A stretch of 64,000 nucleotides of DNA from Whitmania pigra (lineage: Eukaryota > Annelida > Clitellata > Hirudinida > Haemopidae), in NCBI GenBank assembly GCA_021613335.1, contig JAJTWR010000260.1, forward strand, positions 2,165,001 to 2,229,000, given 5' to 3'. Both the position numbers and the translations under genes were made by a program. Below the pieces are notes generated by a model. That model had not been told where the DNA came from. It searched no databases and saw only the letters and a list, made by a program, of their open reading frames with translations. This document shows positions 47,401 through 62,400 of this stretch, one piece after another. Numbering within the stretch: the first letter of the stretch is position 1; each line of letters starts with the position of its first letter.

Positions 47401-50400
47401 AGAAAGTTTTTGAGGTTTTTCTGGAATGGTTTTTGATCCATAACTTTCAAAATCATTCCAATAATGTCTTATAACCCTTCTAGATCCATTAACCTACTAG
47501 AAATTTCTTAAATTGACAAATTCAAGTGTTTGTAGGCCTTTATATGTTCTTTTTCGATATCGTTAAGACTCCAGAACTTATCTTTAATAATGTAAACTAA
47601 CAGTACTTATATTACATAAGTGAGTTTTGGAAATTGGACCACTTATATAGAGCATTAACATAATAATCAGCTTTTGTAATTACTGTAATAAAAATTGTTT
47701 AATGAACAAATGGCTTGCAGGTTATCTGAATGGGTTATGTGCCTGCACATGGCGGTAATGGCAACAGTCGTAATGTGCCGTGTTTGAAACCCAGCCTGTA
47801 CTGCCGCCACCGCCCTTGGGAAGGAGTGCTATATAAATGGTTTTAAGAGACACCTCTGACACTATGCATATGTCGCAATATAAATGAAGTTACAACAGGA
47901 AGACCCCAGCCACAAAAACCTCGAAAAACAGCATCAAATTTTAAAAAATATTAACATTTTACTGCTAAATTTTATAGTATATTAATTAAGTACGACTTTG
48001 TGAATAATATAAAGTATGTTTGGGTCAAAATCAGCAGATTTAATAGATAACTATGTAAATGTGTGATTCTTGAACCTGGGCCAAGTTTATGCAATGCACT
48101 GTATACTCTTTAAAAATAATATGTATTAAAAATAATGTAAATTAAAGATGCTTTATTTTATTTTGTTCCAACAAGGTGGTAAGAAATGTGACTCACTTCC
48201 AAATCACAGAGTAGCTACTTTGGGGTGTAGGGCAAGCTCAATATATTTCCAAACATTCTTAAGTGATATCAGGAATACAGTAAAGTTGAATGTCAGTTGC
48301 CTTGCTATTTTTTTGTTTTAATTTTTGAACCACCTTCTAGTCATTAATATAGTATTACTATATTAAATCTTACAAAAACTAAGTGTATTTCTGATTGAGC
48401 ACATTTGGCACCTATGTCTATTGGCACACAAAATAGAATGTACACTGCTCATCAATCAGAGCTCAACTCAACTAACTACCAATTATAATTAATAAAAAAT
48501 TAAAGATAGAACAGATTATTATTATTATGAGTTTAACTATCTTCTGTCTGCAGTCTTATTTTGTATCTTTAATAATTTATTAATGAGTTTGACTATCTTC
48601 TGTTTCAAACCAGTTAAATCCCCTTACCCCCCCCCCTTTGGAAAAATTGCAGGGTCTCTCCTATTAGTTTAGAAAAGGGACGAAAGCCCGACGCAGTTGA
48701 AAAATTTTTGAAACTGTTTAAATCAAAACTACCAATTATAATTAATAAAGAATTAAAGCTAGAACAGATTATTATTATTATGAGTTTAACTATCTTCTGT
48801 CTGCAGTCTTATTTTGTATCTTTAATAATTTATTAATGAGTTTGACTATCTCCTGTCTCAAAGTTTCAAACCAGTTAAATTCCCTTACGCAAGCCCCCCC
48901 TAGTTGTGCCACTGAGAGCAGCTGTGATTAACCAAAAAAATGAGGCAAAAAATGGAACAGCATAAAATCACTTGATTTGTTCAGTAAGCAATTGGATAAC
49001 ATGAGAAAACAGGGTATGATGATACCTTATCTGGAGTGATATGAGGAGAGCCACTGATTTCCAGTATCTAGCAAAAAAGACAAGGCCATCTCCTTGGCAT
49101 AGAGATGCAGCAACATTGCTAACAAATCATCACTATCGTCCAAACAAAATTGAATAAAATTCTATGGCTGAGTCCTAAAAATTACAGTAATTGACATAAA
49201 GAAGTCAGTAAGAGCTTTCAGAGTTGTTCTAGTCCAGGCAGTAATGGTAAGCATAAAAAGCCCAACAAGAACTAAGACAAAGCTATTGTCAATGAATATC
49301 ACGATATTACTGTCAACCTGACAGGAATATCTAGCTGGTCAATGGATGCAGTGGCAGTACCAACAGTTTTTGCCACCTGGGGCGGTCATAGGATTTGCCG
49401 CCCCCCCCCCCCTCTTGACCATTAATAATCAGTTAACCCCCAAATTTTGAAAAGATGTCAAATATTTATTTTCATGAAACTACAATCGAATAAATATTTA
49501 CAGACAAATCTGTGCTTTTCTTTCCGCAAAGTTTCTTTTTGTAATAGCTTAAAAATTTAGTCCATTGGCAAGTTCCCTCTCTGTAGACAGTCTAAGTCTG
49601 TAAGCTGTGTCTGGGTCATTGATGATCAAAGATAGTTTTTATTAACTTAAATTTGGTCACACCTAGCAGCACTAAAAGCCTGGGTTCGCCTTTGGGTACC
49701 AGGACCTCTTGTTGAACGCATCTCAGGTAGGAAAGACGAATAATAACTGATCATACCTATGAATGACTTCAGCTGCTTTGGGTCCTTAAGCACTGGCATC
49801 TCAACAATCTCTTGAATTTTCTCAGGGTCTGGTCAACGGCCATCTCTCAAAACTACATGCCACAAGAAGTTGATTTCTGGTTTTGCCAATGAACACTTCT
49901 CAGTCCTGGAAATCCACAATCAGCGATTCGTGCAAACAAAGCCTAGATGTTGTCGTTGTGTTCTAGATCCAGTCACAAGGACATTATCTAAATATGCTGC
50001 ACAATCTTCAGGTCCTGTGATTATCCATTCCATGGTTTCTTGGAATATGCATTTAACTCTGAAGGGCAGTCTCTGGTACTGGAACAGGCCCTTGTGAGTG
50101 TTGATTGAAACTGGTTCCTTCGAGTCTTCTTCAACTTCCATCTGCAGTTATGCATCAGCAAAATAGATCTGAGTGAACCATGCGCCTTGGTTCAGACGAG
50201 CAAAGATTTCATCAGGTGTCAACAGAGGATGACATTACATCTCCAGTGCTACATTGAGCCCTGTCTTGAAATCAGCACAGATCCTTATTGATCCATTCCT
50301 CTTTCCAACTATTAAAATCAGTGCAGCCCAGTTACTATAGTAAACCTTCTTCAGAACTCCTTGTAGCATTAGACCTTCCAGCTCGGCATTCGCTGATTCT

Positions 50401-53400
50401 TCCCAAGCAAATGGAATCTTTGTGGGCAACCATTTTTTAAATTTTAAAGCACTCCCTCAAAATGCCGCCCCGTGGCACTTGCCCCCTTGGTACGCCACTG
50501 AATGGATGCAACCTGTCAACCATTCAAAAACTTCAGGAGCTATCATAGGGAATATTTTAAAACAATATTTAGTCTCTCAAGTTATTAACAAATTATGGCA
50601 AGGTCTTTAGGATTAATTGTCTTGGTTAGAACAGACAAGTGCTTCATTTACAATAACTAGAAATGGCTAAATTCCATTAAATAGCATATAATTACAGATT
50701 GTAACTGAAATTTTGAATCTTCGCAGGTCATTTCAGAATTAGAACTACAGATAATAGAATATATAAATTTGACTTGGTCTAAAGTTTTCCAGGAAATGCT
50801 TTTTGAATCAAATGTTTTGATAGACAAAAAAGTATTTATTCATTATTATTCAGTATATTTTTCATGTTGTCATGGTGAATTATTAATTTTAAATTTTTAA
50901 ATTTAGAATTCTTTGATAGAGCTTGCTTGTAACATCAAAAAATCTCATGTGATGATAAGTCAAGAAGTTGGTCACACCTTAGATCTTATATATAACTTGT
51001 GGAATGAAACACCAAATTGTTCTTACATTGCATCACGCTGCCTTATTCACAATAATACACAGGAAGAATTATATTTTGGTCAGGTAAGCTAAAATTTGTA
51101 TATATATTTTCTGAATTATTGCAAAGATCAAGTTTTCTTGATGAGATGTTAAAAGTGATATGAATTTGAAATGCATATTAGCCTAATTGGTTTTTTCCTG
51201 CATGAATAAGTGTAGGCATCATAATGTGTCATGTTTACAGCCCAGCTTGCACAACCACTGAGAATGGAAACCATGAAGACACCCATAATTTTATAATAAC
51301 CCACTAAAAAAAGTTCAGTATTACTAACTTTTATGCATTATGACAATTTATTATATGCAGAGCTCACACAAATAATTTTAATGAGTAGAATTTTTAAATT
51401 ATGCAAAATAGCATTTGATCCCATTATGAGAGCCTGGAAAGAACTGCTTTGAATCAAGTAAAATCTCAATGGTATTGGTAATCATATGGGTACTGCAGCA
51501 CAATATCAATGTTCCGTTTCGAAGAGATTAAAGGGAACGTTATTACCACAATTTTCTTGCATATTTTAATCAATTTTCACTGAATTTTGGAAAGTGTCTG
51601 TCATGGCTATTGAGATGCCTTGAAATTATTTTTTGAATTTGTAAATTAATATGCAAAAGTATTTCAACAATAATCACAAACAATTTTCCCTCTAAGAATG
51701 ACAGCTTTATGTGCAAAAAGTGGAGGTCATGAGCCAAAATAACGAGTTCAGTGGAATTTGTGAGCCACTATTGCAAGTTACATAATTTTCCAGGTGACCT
51801 GTCAAAATAGCCCAGCGAAAAAATAGCCCCGTCAAAATATCCCTGTCAATGTGTCTCTATAAAAAAAATATTTATATGAGTTGAAGACATTAACCAATAA
51901 CAGATTTCAAATTTGATTAAATATAATGAGTTTTATGATTTGATGGTTCTGTTTTGACGGGGCTATTTTGCTGCTGGGCTATTATGACGGGGTGCCAATT
52001 TTCCAATGACTATTTAACAAATGTGAAATTTCAATATTTTTATTTGTTACAGCAAGTATGGTAGGAAAAATATCCAGTTGTGTGATCTAATAAATTGTTT
52101 CGCTATGTGGTTCTAATTCCTGTGTAAATGAAAATTCTTCCACTATCTATCCTCAGATATGCATCACTGCTGCACCACCTGATATGAACATCTGATTCTT
52201 TGGTTTATGGTCTACGGTGTCGGTTGTTTTTGAAGCTGCTTCCTTTAATTCGTTTTATTAAGGCTAATGATGGAAATTTCAACTTGTATACTATTGGCAA
52301 ATTACTGGCAAACTAAGCTTGAATAAATTAACACAATATGGCTTGAAAATCAAGTAAGGGGAATATTCTTGATCAACTGTTGAAAGATAAGATCATCAAT
52401 GATTTGGCCGATAGGCTCGAAATTAAATTACTTCCTGCAACGGCAGAGAAAAAAATGTCTGACCTTCATGGGTGTGTTGACTTGAGCATTACTAGGCCAT
52501 TCTTTTTTCGAAAATTTTTATTTGGAGGAACATGTTGACTCTCCTTTGTGTTTCAACATAGCGAAACAAAATAAGATCGACAAATCACGCAGAAACAAAC
52601 AGGAAAGCACAAAAGAAAACAAGTAGCTGTCAAAGTTTGACACACAATTGTAAAATTATTATAAATAAATTTAAACAATTGTATTTTCATTAACAAAAAT
52701 TTAACTTTGCCGTGATGTAAGAACTTGTGCACTCTTCAACAAAGGCTTCTGCTCTAGATGGGAATTGCCATTTCTTTCTTTTGGAGAGGTCTGCCTTGTA
52801 GAACACAGAATTCCGCCAAAATTTTTGCATGTACTCAATTGAGATCCTTTCCTTGAAAATCTAACCCATATCTGGCCAGCATCAGTTTAACATTGGATTT
52901 CTGGATAAATATTAACTTAATCCATTTTGCTAAATTTCAAGTTTATTCTGGAGATATCCATTAGTGTCTTAAATCACATTTATTATTTTTGTAAATTTTT
53001 TTGTGCTTTCATTATTAGCCATTTCGGAAATTTGATGACATAAGAAAAAAAACTAGTTAGAATTAAATTTTTGTATTAATAGTGCAGGGTTTTTATAAAG
53101 TCCGTGTGCATTTTCAAACCTAAATAATTTTCTTGATCTATTGCTTACCGATAGTGTTTCTATGTGGTGCAGCTTTCCAGTAATGAGAGTGAAATCTTCG
53201 CCTCACTGCTGTGACAGACTTAAACTCAGCATACATTTAACTTTCATTTCAAACTAGTTGTCCTAGAACAGAAATAGACTGTCATTTTCGAAATTCCAAA
53301 CCAAGGATAAATTTTGAAGAATCAAACTTCTTAATGCACTTTAAACAGTTTTCTATCATCTCTTGGGATTTAATAAAATAAATTTAATTTAATTTAATTT

Positions 53401-56400
53401 TTAAGTAAATAAATAAATAAAATAAATTAATTAATTAATTTAATTTAATAAAATTTAATAAAATCAGCTTCTTAATGCACTTTAAATAATTTGTTTGTCA
53501 TCTCTCGATCAAAAGGTTTGAAGCTGCACAAAGACTTTATAAACACCCTGTATAAATGAAAAAAATTTCATTAGAGTCTATTTAACCCTCTAATGTTCTT
53601 TTTTTTCAAATATTATAATCCAGAATTGAGGTATTTGACAATTTTTGACTGCCAGTTTGAACTGCTGCCAGCCTTGGATGCATAGGATGTTTTTGTAATG
53701 TTTCACTGTAGATTTAGTGCAATAATGAGCAGTACATTGTAAATAATAAAAATTTAGATCCAAATGATAAGTTCAGGGAGGTGCAACCTTTAATAGACAA
53801 AATAAAAATTTTTGCTAAGAACTTTTAAATTGGATCAAGTGCTTGCTGATGAAAGAATGGTACTTCATCATTTTGGGCTTTGTGGAGCCAGACATCAACC
53901 ACAAGCCTTACTAGCTTGTTCACATTTGATCACAAAAATGGGTTATGGCTGCACCGAGTGGATATGTTGTCAAATTCATCCACACCAAAGTGATTGGTCG
54001 AGATTAAACACCATGGTTGTTTCTTCCTGTCCAGTTCTATTTGGCATTATACTTCAACAATTTCACTGTTCTGTCTCAAGCAGTGATGGGCAAATCAAAT
54101 CGCGATTTAGGCAAGGTTGCCAAAATCGAATCCAACAATGTTCAAATCGAATCGCAACCTTGCCTAAATCGCGATTTGATTTGCCCATCACTGCTTGAAA
54201 AAGCAAATCGAATCATTGAAATAAAGATGGTTATATATTTTTAATTTTTTTAAAATGGTTATAAATTTAAGAATTCTATGTCTTTGGCGTGCTCCTCGTT
54301 AAATAAACATTGTTGTAGGTTACATGCTTGTTTTACTTGTAGCATTACCGCCTTTTAAATATGTCCAAGTTAGATAGCAGGAAATATGGGATTTTAGCAA
54401 AATTTTTTAAAGACAGCCAAAGGACGGAAAGCTGTTCATTTTAACTAATTATAGGAGTAAAATTCCACTAGTTTGACAAAGACTTTCAGCTGAGAACAAA
54501 GACGGTTGCTTACAGAGACTTCGGGTCAAAACATACAGGAAAAAATATTTGTGCAGCTTTTGAGGAAATACTGTCAGAGTATGGGATTCAGAGCATTGAC
54601 ATTGGATATGTTGTTACTGACAATGCCAGAAACATGCTTAAAGCCTTCACAATATTTTCAGAGGAAGCTGCCAGGTTTGCGTTTGATCATAAGGAAGATA
54701 AAAGTGAAATGAGAGAACATGATGAAATTTCAGAATTTTTGTCAGATGAAAATTTCAATGACAATGAGGATATTCTTCAGGACAATCATGTTTTAGGAAC
54801 AATGCAAACTGGGTTTAATGATTTTTTTAAATGGTAATAAAACTGTAAAAATGTCATAAATGAATGTTGGCTGTTAATTTCATTGTGTTTTGCTCGAAAA
54901 AATTTGCGAAGCTACGGCAGCAGTAAATTTTGGAAGATTTGATTCGATTTGGGATTTGGGCATTTGGGATTTGATTTGGAATTTTGAGATTCTATTTGAG
55001 ATTTGGTTGTTGAGATTTGAATTGTTTTACAAATGATTTGAGATTTGACAATTGAGATTCGATTTGAAATTTGCCCATCACTTGTCTCAAGGCATCAAAA
55101 TGGCAAGATGAGCTCCTTCCTTTTAAATCAAACAACATTTTGCCATCCCAGCTCACAGTTAATGGTGAACTTTCACCAAAAGATGCTTGAATTACATTGA
55201 TGACATAAATATCAAAGAATATTAACTTGTACATTTATATAATATTGTGCTAAAAATGCTTAATTAGCAATTCATAGTAAAGGTTGGAACTGCAAGCTGG
55301 GTTTCAAGAATTGCATATTATGGCTGAGATTGCTTGTGTTTTATATTAAAGTTTTCAGTTTTTTAAACAATATACAATAGCTAAATATTTTAATGTGGTA
55401 AAGGTTGGAACAGAAGAGATACTGTTTCTACCACCACTGTGCATATATCAATATTTTTGGAGTTGCTTGCATAGGAGCAAGGTTTGTTTATTTGTTAGTT
55501 TCTAGATATTTCACATAGTCACTGCATCATCCCAAAATTCCCTGATTTCATGTTATCTTGCACAAGAAATCTATCTATGCTAAGAAAAATGCCCCACCAC
55601 TCACAGACTCCATTGCTTCATCAACTGAATAATGAAACCCTGGAACCCTCTGCCCCTAGATATTATCAGCTCCACAATTCATAGTTGATTTAAAGCCTGC
55701 ATTTCTAGTTCTGGCTTAAATAAGATTCTAACAATTTAATTACTTAAATTTTGTCTATGCACTCTATATCTATACATTAACTAACTCCAATTTGTTATTG
55801 GCCACTTGTGATCCTTTTTTTGGTTGAAATAAATATCTCTGTTAAGTTAATTGTTCTATTTAGGAGTTATGGTTAGGAATTGAAAAGTATCGTAAAGAAA
55901 TTCAAAACAGCATGGTTTTGGATAGAAATTCGCCAATTAAAAAAATTGAATTATCTGATGGAAGAACTTTGTATACTAATTTTGATGGAAATTTCAAGGT
56001 ATTTATATATTTTGAATATATTAAATTAAGGATGGATAATGTCATGTTACAATGAAACCTCAAATATATTAGATAGAAATTGAAGGCAATCTCACACTTG
56101 GGAACAGTCTTGATTTTGGCATTTATATAAAGATGGAATTGGAAGGAAATATTAGAATTACAAAAATGAATTCGAAGGAGCTTTTGCCATCTTTTGTTCT
56201 TGTTGAAAATAAGCTAGAAAAAGTGAAAATTAGTGTTTCTTTAAATGATTCAGATACATGGAGTGAAGAAATAATTCTTGGCACATATCCTAAGAAACAT
56301 CTTATTGAAGTACTTATTGCAGTATTTTCTTATAAAATCAAATGCTTCGATAGATGAAGCAATTAAATCTCTAATATTCACTTTTAGATGTTTTTAAATA

Positions 56401-59400
56401 GCAGACATATTCATATTTGGTGTGAAATAATAATTCAAAATGGATCTGATAAACCAGAATATCTAGTGAGTGCTTTTGTAATGAGTTACCACTTGAAATA
56501 ATTTTGGGATTGTGTTAAATACTCACAGGTGTTGTTTTCCCCATTATTTGCTGTGAGGTCACATTATCCACTGAGACTCTTGATGAATGTTTCTTTAACC
56601 AAATCAATGGACAGCTTTCAAATTGGTGTGGAAGGAAAGGGCAAGATGACCTTGTTACATTGCTCACATGATTTCCCTCTTCACATAACCTTGCAACTTC
56701 AGTAAATGATTTATTTCTTGTGTTTTATACTTTTTAGTCTTCTGACTACAACATAAAATTTTTTAGCCCTGAAATATCACCATCAAAGCCAGTTTTGGCA
56801 ATATCATCAAAAATGGCCACAGATGCCATAGAAAAAGATTTTAAAGGAAAATATGATATAAGAAAAATAATTCACGAGTGGAATAATGAAACCATGATTC
56901 ATTTGGATCAATGGCCTTATAATGCTATTGATGAATCTGTGTTAGAGTTGTTTTACATTGTTATTGATTGCTAATTAGTCTCTTTTTTAATATTTGAAAT
57001 TATATTTCAGATTATCTTGCACCCAGTCAAACTCATTGAATTGTTCAGACGATTGTATGGATATAAATTTTCCAATTCCAAATATAGAATTATCAATCAA
57101 CTTATCTCAGACTGCAAGTTATTCAAATACATTGATGGTGGAACTAGCCCCACACTGGATGATTATTAATGAGTCTAATTTAGATCTCATTATCTATCAT
57201 TGCAATTCGTCTGAGTTCTGGTCCTTCTCGTCATCAAAAGCCTTTATTCCTCCAATGATGGTCTGCAAATCTTTAGTACCAATGAAGTTTAATTGAGCAT
57301 AGTTTTATTTTGACATGTCTAGTAATATTTCTACTTTGTAGTAGTTAAGTTATAACTGACAACACCAGAATGCACTATTATACTATTACAGTACAGGGCC
57401 ATTAAGTCACGGTGATTGGGGTCAAACCTGCTCAAGTAGCAGCAGCTTAAATTTTTTATTGATACTGCGTATTCGACATGTAAACGAAATCACACATTAA
57501 TTTTAAGCACTTTTATGACATGAATAATGTAATAAACATTTTAATACATTTTTCTTTCAATACATATTTTATTTTCTATAAAAAACATGAAGTGATATCA
57601 GCTTGCTTCTTGGCTTTTGAAGCTCTCATCTTGGCATCTCTTATGAGAGACTTCAACTGCGGTGTCTTTACTTTATCCCCTACCCGCTCAAGTCAAATTC
57701 CAGTCCTTTAACTACATCTTCAGCAGTTCAAGCTGATCAAGAAATGCTCTTCATTTGTCTTCATCTTTGATTCATCCGTGAATTGTTGAGTCTGGTGCTA
57801 ACTCTCTGCTTACTTTAGTGCGAGTTTCACTGTTTTCTTTCGATGACATCCAGCTTTTGGTGAGGAATTTGAATTATATGAGGCCTGTTTATGTTTACTA
57901 CTCATGGCAGTTTGTTATTGCCAAAGCCTTCTGCGATTCCAAAATATTTATTTTTAAAAATGTGAAGTATAATTTCAGCGAATTGATCGACTCACTTATA
58001 ACTTTTTAATTTTTGTCTACAAGTGAATAAAAATTGGGATCCAAGGTTTTTCCTTGGCTTAAGCAAATTTGTGGATTAATGGCCTAGAATTAGAGGGTCT
58101 AGAAAAAGTTGATATGATTGTATTTGACTAATTTACAAACAAAAAATGATGTAATTGAAGAGTTTTCTAACATTCTTGCGAAATATTACTTATATTAATA
58201 AGTGATTAAAACCACACTCCTTATAATTTGTATAAAATGGAAAAATGTTCTGGTGGGTTGTTTATTATGAAAATATGACACCTGCCGAAAACAAACCCTA
58301 GCGTGTCTTTTGGGGAAAAAATTATTATTAGACAATGTCGTATATTTGGGGAAATGTGTTGCCTCAACATGCCGGAACATAACCCATTTAGTTAAGCTAA
58401 TTGCTATGATTCAAAGAAATTTCTTGATTTTAAATATTTTATATCAAGATTTAATATAGATATCTCACTTTCATTATTTAAATTACTTATTCTGATTGTC
58501 ACAGAATCATTTATTTTTTAAATATAATTAAACAATTTATGGTTTACCTATTTTAAAAGCAGAAGCAATAGGGCTGGGTTTTTTAATGATTATTTGCTAA
58601 TTTATTTTAATTAATAAATTATTGTTCATCTAGTAATCAATTTCCAGAAAAAAGATTCCAATGGAGCATTTTTTTAGTATGAAATCGACAACATAATAAT
58701 AGCAGCAAACATTGAACTTAGAAACTCCTACTTCGGAGCTAACCGACAGGGAATCATTGAGGGGTGGGCCACACCCTTTGATCAGGCAGGTGTCCCTTTC
58801 GGTGAAAACCCTACCTATCCGACTTCATCGTAACGCACCGCACTTTAAGTGGTTATCGACGAGACTCACGGCAACCTGGGTTCATCGATCCCATATCAAT
58901 GCAAACTGAACGTCATAATTTCTTTGAAGTGGCCGCCGTCACATTGAAATTTTTGCTCACTGGCCATGCGCATATAGCGCATCAACCGCTCATTCGCGTT
59001 TTTACACCATTTGCGAATGCACAAGCCATCATCCCAACAACCAAACTTCGATCTCCTCTCTCAGCAACATTTATGGCCTCTCATAAGCTCACGTTGCCGT
59101 TTTGATTTCTGTGGTTTTACAGGTAGTTTCTCAGCAACGACCCCGTACCTCTCCAAACACTATAAATATAATAACAGTAAACATTGCAATTTGGTAGCTG
59201 AGAGTAGATGAGTTATTAAATAAGACTGTCATGTTGATAACATGAATGTTTTAGACTTATTCTGCCAGGAGATTCATAATTATGTAGTTGTGTATTGCCT
59301 TTATCATTATCATATGACAAAGCATATGACAATGGATGATGATCCAGGCTGCACAGCCAAATTCAAGGCAGCCTCTGTTAATGATTTCAGAGAGCACATA

Positions 59401-62400
59401 GCTGAAGTGATCATCATTGAAATATTAGATAGATTAATTGCAACAATACTTAGCCCGCAATTTAAAAATTGTATTTGTTAGATGATTCAAATTTTGGTTA
59501 CTGATTTCATGACAAATAGCAATTATTATTGTCTGCTTGGAATTGAGCTATGCACCACATGAACTTGGCAAATAATGCTGTTCTAGAATAATTAAGTTTG
59601 TAATTACGTTTGCTTCCGCCAATCATTTGATTCAGCGACTCTTTTCTTAACACCTTGTGAGTCAGAATCCATCAGGTTAATACTAGGTTCACAGACTGAT
59701 TTATTCTGGCTGTCTGTCATCATAAGGATTATTTAGCTTTGCTGGTTACAATAAGGTGGTGTTAACATGTGTTTGTTAGTTGTGTTTGCTGGTTGGTCTG
59801 ACAACATTTAAGCATGAAAATACCTTAAACAATGTTCAAGCTGGAAAAACTCACCTGTGTGGTTTAATGTCATTAGCTAAATGTTAGGGGTAAATCATAA
59901 ATTAGTGAACTACAAAAGTTTTTGATTTAATCAAAATTAACTATTAATTAATCGCTACTTTTCCAAACATTAACTATTAAACTTTAATTAGTTATTCTCT
60001 GCACATTAAAACATGCATCACATTTGTCTGTGAAAACAAATATTATTATATTATTGTTATAGTCTTAACTTATTTGTTATGATTAGAGATTTCTAGTTTA
60101 TAATGTAATATTGAATGTTTTTTGCTTCCTATTTGATTTTTATTGAAGTTGTGTCTTTTTAAATCACATTATTATTATTTTACAAAAATGTGAAAACTAG
60201 ATAAATGTAATGTTTTTATTAAGGAGCAATTTGCCATCATGATATCAATGGGAGGAACTTTGCACAGTTCTGATACTATCACACTTCTGAATGATGAATT
60301 ATCCAGTCCATATCAATCTTCTGATGATCTTCATCTTGCTGTTGAAAGCCATGCCACATTTTCAATACCTATTATTTGTAATGGCAAAATTAAAAAAGTA
60401 CATATTTTATTTAACAACGTTTTGAATTTTCTTTCAATTAATTAATTTCAAAATTTCAGCAAGTTTATTTGACTATCCATTCCACCTGGAAGCACAACAT
60501 GAGGATTATAACCATTAAAGAACAATTTACTGTTGTTAATAACCTTCCTTATGTCATAGAGCTTCTTGGTGTCGTTTGCCACAAAAATCAGACACAGGTT
60601 ATTTCAAACAGTCACGTAGATTTTTAATTGTGGTTACTAATTAGTTGATTCTTTAGATTGAAGTTGATGAATCAACACAGCCTACAGATTATATTAATAT
60701 GTCGATCAATAAGCAGGAGGTTGTTCAGTCAATGTTAATGTGGAATTTTCAAGATTTTGATGAGTCCCTCCCTCAAACTCAAACTTCATTTGTTATTTGC
60801 ATGAGACTGTGCAGCACAAAAAATGTTTCTGATTTTCCCTGGAGCTCTCCCATATGTTTAGAAGTTGGATTAGAAACCTCATGTCATCGTGTTGTTGTTC
60901 CATGCAATGAAAATATATTGGATTACCATGAACCTGTGGAATCAGTACCATGCTGTGTTACTGTTCGAGTGGAAAAGTGTCTTGTTTACCTGGTTCTTGA
61001 TTTTGAGAAGCAGGCCTATTTGAGAGTGCATAATAGTTGCCATTTTCTGTTATACTTGGCAAGTCCACAGGTTTCTAAAGGTTTGCTTATCAGATGATTA
61101 TTGACTATGATTTGTTTTATAAATACGTTATATTTATATTATTATTTTTTTCTTTCAGTTGTGAGCAAAAAAACAATATCTTCTCAAGCAACCATTGTGA
61201 AATCCAATTCATCTGGGTATTTTTGTCCTTCACTCATGTCACAAGCTACCACATTTTTTCCATTTAATGTAATTATTGGTTCTTTGGATCCTATGACCTC
61301 AGATGTTGTTTGGTCACTTCCATTTGAGATTCATGAAAGTTTAACTTCATCAATTATCAGGCTTGGTAAAAGTGATATCAAAATTGAATTAAAGATTAGA
61401 GGGCTTGTTTGCTATATCAATTTCAGTTCCTTAATGCGAGCTGATGTATTAGAAGTAAAGAAAGTCACACAAACTGATTCATTTTGTCAACAATTTTCAA
61501 AGAGCCAAGTTAAGTTGTCATCTCTGAGACACATTGCTACCTCAGATTGTTTGAATGAACATCTATGTGGCAGTTTCAAGATAAAAGTTGCAATTCTTTG
61601 TAGAAGCTTGTTTTGGGCTTTGATTGATGACACTTTTAAAGGTTTTTCAACTAGTAAAATTGCAACAAAGGATTCCCAATGCCTTCTTCTATTAGCAATG
61701 GATGACATTTTTTTATTAGTGAAATCACTTGATGATGACAAAGTGGACCATTCGACGTATCATTTAGAAATTTCTATCGGTGATATGCAGATTGATAACA
61801 AGGCTTATGATGATGGTTCATTTGATTTTCCTGTTGTAATGCTAAGATCTCAAGAAGGACATACTTATAGAAAATGTCAACAAATTTACACTCCTTATGA
61901 TGCTTTCAAATACCCTCTTAAAGATGTTTTTTTCAGAATTTCTTCGAGATTTGTTGTCATTCCAAAATTTCAGGTGCTAGACCTATCTCTTTGTTTGCTG
62001 CCTTTTGCTCTTTCTTTGGAAGATACTTTTATATATAAATTTATAGAATACATTTGCTCTTTCAAGGATTACTTTAAATCATATCAATGCAATTCAAGAA
62101 AAATATCTTACTCTTTGATTCCTGCTGATGTCAGATTAATTTCTAATGACTTTGCCAACCCAATTAGATTGCAAAGGCTGATGGTTGAACCAGTGAGGGT
62201 TCTAATAAGCATTCATGCTTCACTAAAAATATTCATTGCAGTAGATAGTACACCAATGAATTTTGGGAAATTTGAAAGAGTAGATATTTTGCTGACAAAG
62301 CAACAATTATCAAAATTACTTACTATGCATTATGCAAGCAGTGCACTATTAAGAGCAGGTAAGTGCAGCATGTGCTGATATTTTGATTTAGGGAAGTCTG

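Noticed and set aside
59242..59481. 79-codon open frame in intron 37 as an extra VPS13B exon
   Set aside because: No suitable splice sites in phase with exons 37 and 38, and no resemblance to VPS13 strands.
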